DNA of 9,779 nucleotides from a bacterium (GCA_023267475.1 JAHFND010000017.1:1-9779); one strand, 5' to 3'. Shown: positions 1 through 5,252, numbered from the stretch's first letter. Numbers and translations are program-made. The notes: a model not told the origin generated them from the letters alone.

Positions 1-596
1 TCTACATTCGACGTCATGAAAGATGCGATGGGGCCATTTGCAATACGATAAATACTACTTACCAATATGTCTCTTGCTTTATCTTCGAGAATCTTTTCTC
101 CATCACGAGAAAGTTTTAATGCGCGTGATTGTAAATCCTCTTCAGACTCTCTTGTAACTCTGCGAAGTAATAATTCTTTTGCTTCATCACTCGATAATGA
201 TGCGACTTTTTCTAGTTCGCGAGAAATACTTTTTTCTTTTTCTTCTAATTTTTCTTTTAAAGTAGATAATTCTTTCCCTTTTTCACGAAGAGAACTTAAC
301 TCTTTATTAATTTCATCATCACGAGAAGCGAGTTCTCTTTCTCTCTTATCAAGACGTTCTTCTTGTTTAATAATTCTGTCTTCTGCTTTTTTCATCTCTT
401 CACGCAAGTCACTTGCTTTTGTAAGAGCTTCTTCTTCGATAGCATGTGCCTCTCTTTTTGCAGCTAAAAGTTTTTCTTCAATATCTGCTTCAATAGAACC
501 ACGACGAGAAAGCGCTACGTAATGACGTGCGATATAACCAACGAGTGCGCCGAGAGCTAAAACGGCGACACCTTCAATGAGAAGCGCTTCATCCAT
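1..596 (-). CDS. rny: Ribonuclease Y, N-terminal part (cut by window edge)
   Basis: RNase Y is a membrane-anchored endoribonuclease that starts mRNA decay. Translating the minus strand from the ATG at 596 gives 198 codons that run off the left edge. Residues about 5-23 (LLIEGVAVLALGALVGYIA) form one membrane anchor. Residues about 35-170 are a highly charged Glu/Lys/Arg coiled coil, and the segment KARDILVSSIYRIA just before the edge matches the helix that leads into the KH domain of this family. The KH and HD catalytic domains lie outside the window, so activity cannot be judged. The start codon is one base after the clpP stop (TAA-C-ATG), so the two genes are almost certainly co-transcribed and probably translationally coupled. 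No strong Shine-Dalgarno is seen in the clpP 3' end. A SMC-like or other coiled-coil membrane protein is the alternative, but the anchor, coiled coil and KAR-IL motif together favour RNase Y. Confidence 0.88.
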   Translation of the reverse strand, partial: MDEALLIEGVAVLALGALVGYIARHYVALSRRGSIEADIEEKLLAAKREAHAIEEEALTKASDLREEMKKAEDRIIKQEERLDKRERELASRDDEINKELSSLREKGKELSTLKEKLEEKEKSISRELEKVASLSSDEAKELLLRRVTRESEEDLQSRALKLSRDGEKILEDKARDILVSSIYRIANGPIASFMTSNV

Positions 597-597
597 G

Positions 598-1185
598 TTA
601 CTTTGTACTCTTTGGTTTGAGAACTTGATCTACTATTCCGTACTTCTTTGATTCTTCTGCGTTCATCCAATAGTCACGATCTTTATCCTTCTCCACCTTT
701 GCATAAGACTGACCTGTAGCGTCTGCCATCATCTTAGTAAGTTTCTCCTTAAGACGAATAATATGCTTTGCAGTAATTTCTATATCAGATGCCTGACCTT
801 CTACACCAGTAAGAGGCTGATGAATCATAACTTCTGCATTAGGAAGTGCAAAACGCTTTCCTTTTTTACCTTGAGAAAGTATGGTTGCTCCCATTGAAGC
901 TGCCATTCCTACACAAACTGTCGCTACATCTGGCTTTATATGATGCATAGCATCCACTATAGCAAGACCTGATTGAATTTGGCCACCAGGGGAGTTTATA
1001 TAAAGAGTAATGTCCTTCTTTGGATCTTCACTTTCAAGGAAAAGAAGCTGGGCAATAACAATATTTGCAACATTGTCATCTATTGGACCCGCTAAAAATA
1101 TAATTCTCTCTCGTAAAAGACGTGAATAAATATCATACGCACGCTCGCCGAATTGGCTTTTTTCAATAACTGTAGGTATTAACAT
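598..1185 (-). CDS. clpP: ATP-dependent Clp protease proteolytic subunit
   Basis: ClpP is the barrel-forming serine peptidase that degrades proteins fed to it by Clp ATPases in the cytoplasm. The frame holds the full family signature. Counted from the upstream TTG at 1206, the catalytic Ser is residue 104 in GMAASMG, His 129 in MIHQP, and Asp 178 in DRDYW; YINSPGG (oligomer handle) and DIYSRLLRERIIFL (N-terminal helix) are also present. I chose the ATG at 1185, which gives 195 aa starting MLIPTVIE, the usual ClpP N terminus. The TTG at 1206 would add seven residues and has no ribosome binding site. Neither start has a strong Shine-Dalgarno. Upstream is a divergent promoter region shared with the membrane-protein gene at 1416; rny follows one base after the stop. 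No Clp ATPase gene lies in the window. Confidence 0.96.
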   Translation of the reverse strand: MLIPTVIEKSQFGERAYDIYSRLLRERIIFLAGPIDDNVANIVIAQLLFLESEDPKKDITLYINSPGGQIQSGLAIVDAMHHIKPDVATVCVGMAASMGATILSQGKKGKRFALPNAEVMIHQPLTGVEGQASDIEITAKHIIRLKEKLTKMMADATGQSYAKVEKDKDRDYWMNAEESKKYGIVDQVLKPKSTK

Positions 1186-1232
1186 GTTTTCTATAGCTAG
1201 ATTCAAAAATCTAGAATTAAATAATAAAAATC

Positions 1233-1260
1233 AAAATAATCTAAAAACCCTAAAAATCAA
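1233..1260 (-). promoter_or_regulatory. Candidate clpP promoter
   Basis: On the minus strand, TTGATT (1260-1255) and TATTTT (1238-1233) are separated by 16 bases, about 48 bases before the chosen clpP ATG. Each hexamer matches consensus at 4 of 6 positions. The -35 box overlaps the 12-bp repeat AGAAACGATTGA in the same register as in the opposing promoter, which is the main reason to prefer it. A TGG-TATATT extended -10 further upstream (near 1306-1311) is an alternative. Confidence 0.35.
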
Positions 1261-1331
1261 TCGTTTCTGTCGTTACTTTCGCTCTTCTGTATTCGCAATA
1301 TACCATGATTTTTATAGGAAGAAACGATTGA
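1257..1331. repeat. 12-bp inverted repeat pair at divergent -35 boxes
   Basis: TCAATCGTTTCT (1257-1268) and its exact reverse complement AGAAACGATTGA (1320-1331) face each other across 51 bases. Read outward in each direction, both copies run into a -35 box: TTGACA for the plus-strand gene and TTGATT for clpP. This suggests a shared regulator site or common promoter element. The 11-mer AGAAACGATTG also occurs once inside nusA (7679-7689), so sequence alone does not prove function. Confidence 0.5.
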
Positions 1332-1356
1332 CAAACAACACTTTTTGTTATATAAT
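1328..1356 (+). promoter_or_regulatory. Consensus sigma-70-type promoter
   Basis: TTGACA (1328-1333), a 17-base spacer and TATAAT (1351-1356) match the vegetative consensus exactly. Transcription should begin near 1363, giving a leader of about 50 bases before the membrane-protein ATG. This is the strongest promoter in the window. Confidence 0.85.
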
Positions 1357-1415
1357 ATAGAACATAGCTGTAATTCGCAGTAATTCTTTGAATTAGACAC
1401 TAGGAGGAACACAAT

Positions 1416-1829
1416 ATGTTCGATTTTTTGAAAAAGCACCCAGTGGGTGCCTGGCTTAGCGTTTCAATCGCTTTGTCGGCCATCAGCATCTGGATTTTTG
1501 GATGGATTGTTCCATCCAGGTGGATGGTCTTTTCCGCCGTGCTGGCTACCATCACAGCACTCGAGTGGTGGAAGCCACTAAAGATCCGCGCCAAAGAAGT
1601 CCTCTTTGGGAAAAAAGGGCTGATTACAACCTTGGTCTGCTGGATGATCACGCTGTTCATCCTCGGCATTATCCTTGGAGAGCTGATCTCCGCACCTTCG
1701 GCCTCCAACCCAGTAAGACCAGATAGCCTTTCTGGACTCCTGGTCGGGATTCCAGTATTTTTCGGAGTCTGCGCTGGATTCTGCGCTGTATTCTGCGGAA
1801 TCTTCAAGGCTGTAATGAAAAAGAAGTAA
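1416..1829 (+). CDS. Small four-helix membrane protein, unknown function
   Basis: I do not recognise this 137-aa protein. Hydrophobic segments at about residues 11-31, 36-50, 68-92 and 106-132 suggest four membrane helices. Lysine-rich segments (LKKH at the N terminus, RAKEVLFGKK in the middle, MKKK at the end) would face the cytoplasm by the positive-inside rule. It has seven Trp, and the last helix has three Cys (119, 123, 127). The ATG at 1416 is well supported: AGGAGG lies at 1402-1407, eight bases upstream. The gene is a complete unit with a perfect promoter and a strong terminator. Its DNA is richer in G+C than its neighbours (29 of 60 bases at 1621-1680, against 17 of 60 in rsmE at 2401-2460), suggesting transfer or strong expression-related codon choice. 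Because it is divergent from clpP with a shared site, it may be co-regulated with it; that is inference. Confidence 0.85.
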   Translation: MFDFLKKHPVGAWLSVSIALSAISIWIFGWIVPSRWMVFSAVLATITALEWWKPLKIRAKEVLFGKKGLITTLVCWMITLFILGIILGELISAPSASNPVRPDSLSGLLVGIPVFFGVCAGFCAVFCGIFKAVMKKK

Positions 1830-1857
1830 AGAATCGAATACCTTTGCGGGTATCTTT

Positions 1858-1888
1858 GAGCGGTCGCCATGTGCGACCGCTCTTTTTT
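1858..1888 (+). terminator. Rho-independent terminator after the membrane-protein gene
   Basis: GAGCGGTCGC (1858-1867), a five-base loop and GCGACCGCTC (1873-1882) form a perfect 10-bp stem followed by six T. It lies 28 bases after the stop codon. Confidence 0.93.
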
Positions 1889-1902
1889 ATTGTTTTATTA
1901 TT

Positions 1903-1968
1903 AAAAGACAAAAAGAAATCCCCTGCATTGTATGCACGAAAGGGTTTCATGCGCACAATGCAGGGGAT
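1903..1968 (-). terminator. Large hairpin with T-rich tail
   Basis: ATCCCCTGCATTGT (1918-1931) pairs perfectly over 14 bp with ACAATGCAGGGGAT (1955-1968). The 23-base loop contains a smaller GAAA/TTTC pairing. On the minus strand the stem is followed by a T-rich tract (1917-1903, only G and C interruptions), as in an intrinsic terminator. On the plus strand there is no T tract. It fits as the 3' end of the candidate RNA. Confidence 0.5.
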
Positions 1969-2170
1969 ATCTCATTAAAGAGAATTATAACTACATAAGT
2001 TATCCAACTTAAAAGTTAATAAGAGAGCAAACTTTAGGGTTTTTATGGTGTGGTACCTTTTTAAGGATTTAGACGACCACTATGGAAGGAACAACTCGGT
2101 AGGCGTTACGTGAAGCATTTTAATACCCATTACGCATGGGCGAGCGTACAACCGCTTCACCTACCTACGT
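1903..2170 (-). ncRNA. Candidate structured noncoding RNA
   Basis: No convincing protein gene exists in this stretch on either strand, yet it looks like a minus-strand transcription unit. It has a promoter-like pair at 2204-2176, dense internal pairing, and a large hairpin with a T-rich tail at 1968-1903 that points the opposite way to the terminator of the preceding gene. Nested pairing includes AAGGA with TCCTT, GTAGG with CCTAC and GTGAAGC with GCTTCAC, enclosing CCCAT/ATGGG. A second hairpin pairs GTGGT (about 2082) with ACCAC (about 2054), with CCTT/AAGG inside. Further short hairpins follow (AAGTT-GGAT-AACTT). Predicted length is about 265 nt. I searched by eye for conserved segments of tmRNA, RNase P RNA, SRP RNA and 6S RNA and found none, so the class is unknown. 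A plus-strand transcript or a mere untranslated region is possible. Confidence 0.35.
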
Positions 2171-2175
2171 CCTTT

Positions 2176-2204
2176 ATGATACTGCTTGTGTCTTTTATAT
2201 GCAA
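2176..2204 (-). promoter_or_regulatory. Candidate promoter of the noncoding RNA
   Basis: TTGCAT (2204-2199) and TATCAT (2181-2176) are spaced by 17 bases on the minus strand; the -10 box matches 5 of 6. The predicted start, near 2170, falls at the 5' side of the outermost stem. The same TTGCAT -35 box is used in the nusA promoter candidate. Confidence 0.42.
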
Positions 2205-2301
2205 GAACTTTCATGTGGATAACTTTTAGATGTCTTTTAAGGAATAAAATCATCTCTAAAATATTGTCTTTTCATTTGTATTGCAATGTCTTTTTATACC
2301 C

Positions 2302-2307
2302 TATAGT
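2302..2307 (+). promoter_or_regulatory. Possible -10 box for a leaderless rsmE mRNA
   Basis: TATAGT ends ten bases before the rsmE ATG, so transcription would start almost on the start codon. No Shine-Dalgarno is present and no good -35 box is seen, so this is tentative. Confidence 0.3.
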
Positions 2308-2316
2308 GTAATATAC

Positions 2317-3012
2317 ATGCGATTACATCGCTTCTACGTATTACAACCCCTTGGTGAAGAAGTTGTTATAGATGATGTTTCTCTAATTAAACAGTGGACA
2401 AAAGTTTTTAGATATAAAAAAGGTGATTTAGTTATTCTCTTTGATGGAGAAGGATCTGACGCCACTTATGAATTAGAAGAGGTATCACCAAAATCAACAG
2501 TACTTTCACGTAAAAGCGTTTCTCCTTCATTTATTCCAAAAGTTAAAGTTACTCTTTACCTTTCTATTATTAAAAAAGATAACTTCGAACTTGCTGTACA
2601 GAAAGCAACCGAACTAGGAGTGTCTACAATCATCCCAGTTTTATCTGAAAGATCAGAAAAGAAAAATATAAGTGATGAAAGATTACAAAAAATAGCAATC
2701 GAATCATCTGAACAGTGTGGAAGAGGGGACGTGCCTACTATTATGCCTGTAATAAGATTGAAAGAAATACTAGATACTCCTCTTCCACACGACTCTAGTT
2801 ATGTTTTACAGATGGAAAATAAATTATTGAGTAAGGAAAAAGGAGATCACAGAAATATCGGACTCTTTGTCGGACCAGAAGGCGGATGGAGTGATGCAGA
2901 ATTAGAGTTGTTTAGTGAAAAAAATCTAAAAGCTGTGTCAATTAGTGAGACAACACTAAGAGCAGAGACTGCTGCGATAGTAGCTTGCGCTTTTTCACTA
3001 GAAAAAAAATAA
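2317..3012 (+). CDS. rsmE: 16S rRNA (uracil-1498-N3)-methyltransferase RsmE
   Basis: RsmE is a SPOUT-class enzyme that transfers methyl from S-adenosylmethionine to N3 of U1498 in 16S rRNA, late in small-subunit assembly. The 231-aa product begins MRLHRFYV, the family's normal N terminus, followed by a PUA-like domain (about 1-70). The SPOUT domain shows QKATELGVSTIIPVLSERSE (95-114), EQCGRG (132-137), the GPEGGWSDAE loop (186-195) and LRAETAAI (214-221), which form the knotted cofactor site. I chose the ATG at 2317; an upstream in-frame TTG at 2281 would add 12 residues unlike the family. There is no ribosome binding site, and a TATAGT box sits just upstream, so the mRNA may be leaderless. 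The doxX-like gene follows 56 bases later on the same strand. Confidence 0.94.
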   Translation: MRLHRFYVLQPLGEEVVIDDVSLIKQWTKVFRYKKGDLVILFDGEGSDATYELEEVSPKSTVLSRKSVSPSFIPKVKVTLYLSIIKKDNFELAVQKATELGVSTIIPVLSERSEKKNISDERLQKIAIESSEQCGRGDVPTIMPVIRLKEILDTPLPHDSSYVLQMENKLLSKEKGDHRNIGLFVGPEGGWSDAELELFSEKNLKAVSISETTLRAETAAIVACAFSLEKK

Positions 3013-3068
3013 TTCTTCATGATATAATTTAACCAACCCGCGAGGGCATTAATTAAATTAAAATCCTT

Positions 3069-3470
3069 ATGAAGATAAATTACGCTCTTACTTCTCGTAT
3101 ACTAATCGCATTACTATTCGTAGTCGCTGGTGTACAAAAAATTATTGGTTTTCAAATGATGACAGGATACATCGGGTCTCTCGGTGTTCCACTTCCTGTA
3201 ATTGCTACAGCTCTTGTAATTATTATTGAGGTCCCTGTTGCTATTGCCTTTGCTTATGGATATCGCGTCTGCACAATGGGAATGATACTTATAGGATTTA
3301 CTGCGCTAGCAACACTTTTAGTACACCGAAATATAGGAGACGGTACAAATATGGTTATGGCTCTTAAGAACATCGCAATCATTGGTGGTATATTAGCTGC
3401 TATCATGTCATGTGATTGTGGAAAGTGCCCAATGGGACTATGTGCAGTTAAAGAAACAAAGAAGAAATAG
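3069..3470 (+). CDS. DoxX-family membrane protein with C-terminal cysteine cluster
   Basis: DoxX-family proteins are small four-helix membrane proteins whose roles are mostly unproven; some are linked to redox or thiol stress. This 133-aa protein shows the family pattern: an opening LTSRILIALLFVVAGVQKI with the typical R and K around the first helix, then helices at about 44-63, 67-85 and 98-114. The last helix is followed by a cysteine cluster C-x-C-x2-C-x4-C (residues 115, 117, 120, 125) and a lysine tail; four clustered Cys could bind metal or form disulfides. There is no clear Shine-Dalgarno before the ATG at 3069. A TATAAT (3023-3028) and a small GCGA-loop hairpin (about 3038-3047) lie in the 56-base gap after rsmE, so it could be co-transcribed or have its own weak promoter. 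It ends at a strong shared terminator. Confidence 0.8.
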   Translation: MKINYALTSRILIALLFVVAGVQKIIGFQMMTGYIGSLGVPLPVIATALVIIIEVPVAIAFAYGYRVCTMGMILIGFTALATLLVHRNIGDGTNMVMALKNIAIIGGILAAIMSCDCGKCPMGLCAVKETKKK

Positions 3471-3477
3471 CAGGTGA

Positions 3478-3517
3478 GGAAAATAAAAGCGCGACCAAGG
3501 TCGCGCTTTTATTTTCC
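3478..3517. terminator. Bidirectional terminator, perfect palindrome
   Basis: GGAAAATAAAAGCGCGACC (3478-3496) and its exact reverse complement (3499-3517) flank a two-base centre. The GC-rich core makes the stem and the TTTTATTTT arm gives a T tract on either strand. It serves the doxX-like gene (stop at 3470) and the convergent regulator, whose stop codon touches its last base. Confidence 0.93.
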
Positions 3518-4347
3518 TACATTTTATTTTTATTCTCTAACTCTTCTATCATTTTCTGTAAACCAATATTAATATCAACTTTTTCTGCGTGTTCTTCTAT
3601 AAAAGAAAACATCGACTTAACCATCTTTTGAATCTCCGAATTACGTATTTCAACTACAAGTGCTTCATTCATTGCCATTAAATATAATGAATCTTTAAAC
3701 ATAAATATTTGCCCGGCATGATTAAAATATTTTTTATCTATTTGGTGAGCAGAATAGGCACGTCCAATAAACCCTTTAAGCCACTTTATTCCTTCATCAA
3801 TACCCAATCGATTAACGTGATCTTTAAACCAGTGATTAGGGAAAATTGCCTCTGTAATTATTCTGTGACTTCGTAAATCATCATTAAACTTATTAATAGT
3901 TTCTTTACCAACAATCGCATCCCAACCTTTCTGCACCATATCACCCTGCATAATATGTAATCTGGCTTCTTGACGATGATTCATAATATGTGAAAGCATT
4001 GATAAGATGGCAACTTTCCCTCTATGAACAACAATAGTTCCATCACTTAATCCTTTTACCTCCTCAACTCCTTCAGAAATAGAAAGTAATACTTTTTTTG
4101 TTTCATATAAAGCCTCATCAATATCTTCTTTACTGGCAAGTGACCATGACTTCTTTCCATTATGTATGTGAGACTTAACCAAACCTCTTTCTTTAAGTTT
4201 TTTTAGAATATCATATACCGCCGGTCTGGTTACTCTTGTCTCCTTTGCAAGTAAAAGAGGGGTATTTATTCCTTGTATTATAGCCAAAAGAACTATCTCC
4301 TCTTTAATAGAAAGGTCTAATATTGAAAGACTTTTACGTAATTCCAT
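3517..4347 (-). CDS. TrmB-like helix-turn-helix transcriptional regulator
   Basis: The N-terminal 75 or so residues form a winged helix-turn-helix of the TrmB/MarR type. It opens SLSILDLSIKEEIVLLAII, then comes a recognition-helix segment TRVTRPAVYDILKKLKERGLV and a wing HNGKKSWSLAS. TrmB-family repressors bind DNA through this part and sense ligands through the rest. The remaining 200 residues have no sugar-binding signature I can recognise, so the ligand is unknown. I prefer the ATG at 4347 (276 aa). An in-frame ATG at 4362 adds five codons, but the best promoter has its -10 box inside those codons and would start transcription at about 4347, giving a leaderless mRNA. A direct repeat in the promoter suggests autoregulation. 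It is divergent from the orphan gene at 4563, another possible target. Confidence 0.8.
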   Translation of the reverse strand: MELRKSLSILDLSIKEEIVLLAIIQGINTPLLLAKETRVTRPAVYDILKKLKERGLVKSHIHNGKKSWSLASKEDIDEALYETKKVLLSISEGVEEVKGLSDGTIVVHRGKVAILSMLSHIMNHRQEARLHIMQGDMVQKGWDAIVGKETINKFNDDLRSHRIITEAIFPNHWFKDHVNRLGIDEGIKWLKGFIGRAYSAHQIDKKYFNHAGQIFMFKDSLYLMAMNEALVVEIRNSEIQKMVKSMFSFIEEHAEKVDINIGLQKMIEELENKNKM

Positions 4348-4353
4348 ACCATA

Positions 4354-4381
4354 AGTATACATGTTTTATACATTATGTAAA
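4354..4381 (-). promoter_or_regulatory. Promoter of the TrmB-like gene
   Basis: TTTACA (4381-4376), a 16-base spacer and TATACT (4359-4354) on the minus strand each match consensus at 5 of 6. The start would be near 4347, on the A of the preferred ATG. Confidence 0.6.
4356..4373 (+). repeat. TATACAT direct repeat, possible operator
   Basis: TATACAT occurs at 4356-4362 and 4367-4373, 11 bases apart, about one helical turn. Both copies lie between and over the -10 and -35 boxes of the regulator's promoter, where a bound dimer would block transcription. Low sequence complexity makes chance repetition possible. Confidence 0.4.
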
Positions 4382-4463
4382 GTTTTATCGACATTTTATA
4401 TATAAAAAAAGTATTGATTTATATGGTTATAATTGAGGAATTATAGTAAATACAACTTAATTT

Positions 4464-4492
4464 TTTACTGTCAAGTAATTTAATGCTATTCT
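4464..4492 (+). promoter_or_regulatory. Candidate promoter of the orphan gene at 4563
   Basis: TTTACT (4464-4469) and TATTCT (4487-4492) are 17 bases apart, and the -10 box has an extended TGC in front. A perfect palindrome, CTGATATCAG (4491-4500), covers the predicted start and could be an operator. Confidence 0.4.
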
Positions 4493-4562
4493 GATATCAG
4501 GTATCAGGCAAGTAGTTCATTGAATACCGGCATATTGCCAACAACACCTCGGGGGAAATACT

Positions 4563-4991
4563 GTGGAAAAGAGTCAAATTTTAGAGCATCTGTTTGGACG
4601 AAGCATAAAGATTCACACCCCAATGTTTTTCGAAAGTTCATTTGGGAAAATAGAATCATGCGCCATCAAACAGTATCAAGGGAATGGTGACACTCAGATC
4701 TTATGCCGCTTAAATGACGGACCCATCACCTGTCCCTACTACTTCAACATAAGCCAGAGGGGAGAAATTTTTCTAAAGGAAATTTCTGAGCGAGTATTTC
4801 AAGGAAAGTCTGGTATAAGAATTCAATTCTCCTTAAAAGAGGAGCACTGGGGAGGTCTGAGTCGTGGTGATTATTCTACTGAGGATAATCAATCGATCTT
4901 CCTGGTAGCCGAAGACGGCAGACTAAGGAACTTCGATTCGGCAGACAACCTCTGTATGCCCGATGAAGTATTTGAAAAGGGTTGTCTTTAG
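4563..4991 (+). CDS. Orphan protein, unknown function
   Basis: I do not recognise this 142-aa protein. It has no signal peptide or membrane segment and looks soluble, with alternating hydrophobic stretches suggesting beta structure (KIESCAIKQY, TQILCRL, SIFLVAEDGRL) around a short helix (FLKEISERVFQ). Five Cys (33, 48, 57, 131, 141) are scattered. The start is GTG at 4563, read from a GGGGGAAA ribosome binding site at 4551-4558; no better ATG exists nearby. A candidate promoter lies at 4464-4492, and a terminator lies beyond the next small ORF. The DNA is GC-richer than the neighbours (30 of 60 bases at 4681-4740) and codon use differs, so transfer is possible. The divergent TrmB-like regulator may control it. 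That the frame is real is supported by length, ribosome binding site and distinct composition. Confidence 0.75.
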   Translation: MEKSQILEHLFGRSIKIHTPMFFESSFGKIESCAIKQYQGNGDTQILCRLNDGPITCPYYFNISQRGEIFLKEISERVFQGKSGIRIQFSLKEEHWGGLSRGDYSTEDNQSIFLVAEDGRLRNFDSADNLCMPDEVFEKGCL

Positions 4992-5033
4992 AAAATGCCT
5001 TACTCACGGTTATTGGGAGAAAGAGGAGGTAAA

Positions 5034-5096
5034 ATGAAGCAATTTACAAAGAGCAACTTCGGGTTGCTCTTTTTATTTTTATTATTTTACAGATAA
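5034..5096 (+). CDS. Possible 20-residue hydrophobic peptide overlapping a terminator
   Basis: ATG at 5034 follows one of the best Shine-Dalgarno sites in the window (AGGAGGT, 5024-5030) and opens a 20-codon frame ending TAA at 5094-5096. The peptide has a short polar start (MKQFTKSN) and a hydrophobic Leu/Phe-rich tail, like a very small membrane peptide. Codons 6 to 13 are the stem and loop of the terminator that ends the transcript from 4563, and later codons are its T tract. The orphan gene's stop is 42 bases upstream. It could be a real small peptide, a leader whose translation disturbs the hairpin, or a remnant of a longer gene cut off by the terminator. Without conservation data I cannot choose. 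Confidence 0.3.
   Translation: MKQFTKSNFGLLFLFLLFYR
5048..5080 (+). terminator. Rho-independent terminator after the orphan gene
   Basis: AAAGAGCAAC (5048-5057), loop TTCGG and GTTGCTCTTT (5063-5072) form a 10-bp stem running into a T-rich tract to 5080. Read on the minus strand the tail is weaker but might also stop tig transcription. Confidence 0.88.
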
Positions 5097-5129
5097 ATGC
5101 TCACGTCAGCCGAGGCAGAAATTGTATTT

Positions 5130-5252
5130 CAAAGTTTAGAAATTATTCCAGATACTAGGCACGGAGAAACGAGCGAGGAGACGTAGGTATTACTACGTTG
5201 ACGAGCGAGATAGGCTCCGTAACAAAGTAGATGGGATGATTTATGAACTTTG
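5130..5252 (+). repeat. Long imperfect inverted repeat, possible structured RNA or miniature element
   Basis: Bases 5130-5156 pair with 5226-5252 with only three mismatches (21 Watson-Crick and three G-U pairs). Then comes a 4/5 internal loop, a perfect 6-bp stem (ACGGAG, 5161-5166, with CTCCGT, 5215-5220), a large internal loop, and an apical hairpin ACGTAG-GTATTA-CTACGT (5181-5198). ACGAGCGAG occurs twice inside (5169-5177 and 5201-5209), once in each half of the large loop. All three wobble pairs are U-G only when read on the plus strand. The right arm runs into the last codons of tig. It could be a structured RNA, a folded 3' region or a decayed MITE-like repeat. Confidence 0.5.

Noticed and set aside
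67..522. Open frame on the plus strand, 151 codons, opposite rny
   Set aside because: Ser/Phe-rich low-complexity product that mirrors the Glu/Lys coiled-coil codons of RNase Y; no ribosome binding site.
1400..1870. Open frame on the minus strand opposite the membrane-protein gene
   Set aside because: It begins inside the terminator, runs through the ribosome binding site of the real gene and has no start signals; antisense shadow.
2030..2120. GCAAAC followed by TTTAG on the plus strand, resembling the start of a tmRNA tag frame
   Set aside because: No tRNA-like ends or T-loop sequence (GGTTCAANTCC) on either side in either orientation.
2214..2222. TGTGGATAA, a perfect DnaA box on the minus strand
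   Set aside because: A single box with no dnaA or dnaN gene and no cluster of boxes; one 9-mer match in 10 kb is compatible with chance, so no origin is called.
3023..3028. TATAAT in the rsmE-doxX gap
   Set aside because: No -35 hexamer at a usable distance; not called as a promoter.
2162..5189. 10-mer GACGTAGGTA shared by the candidate RNA (minus strand, 2171-2162) and the inverted repeat (5180-5189)
   Set aside because: Shared 10-mers are expected many times by chance in a window of this size; flanks do not match.
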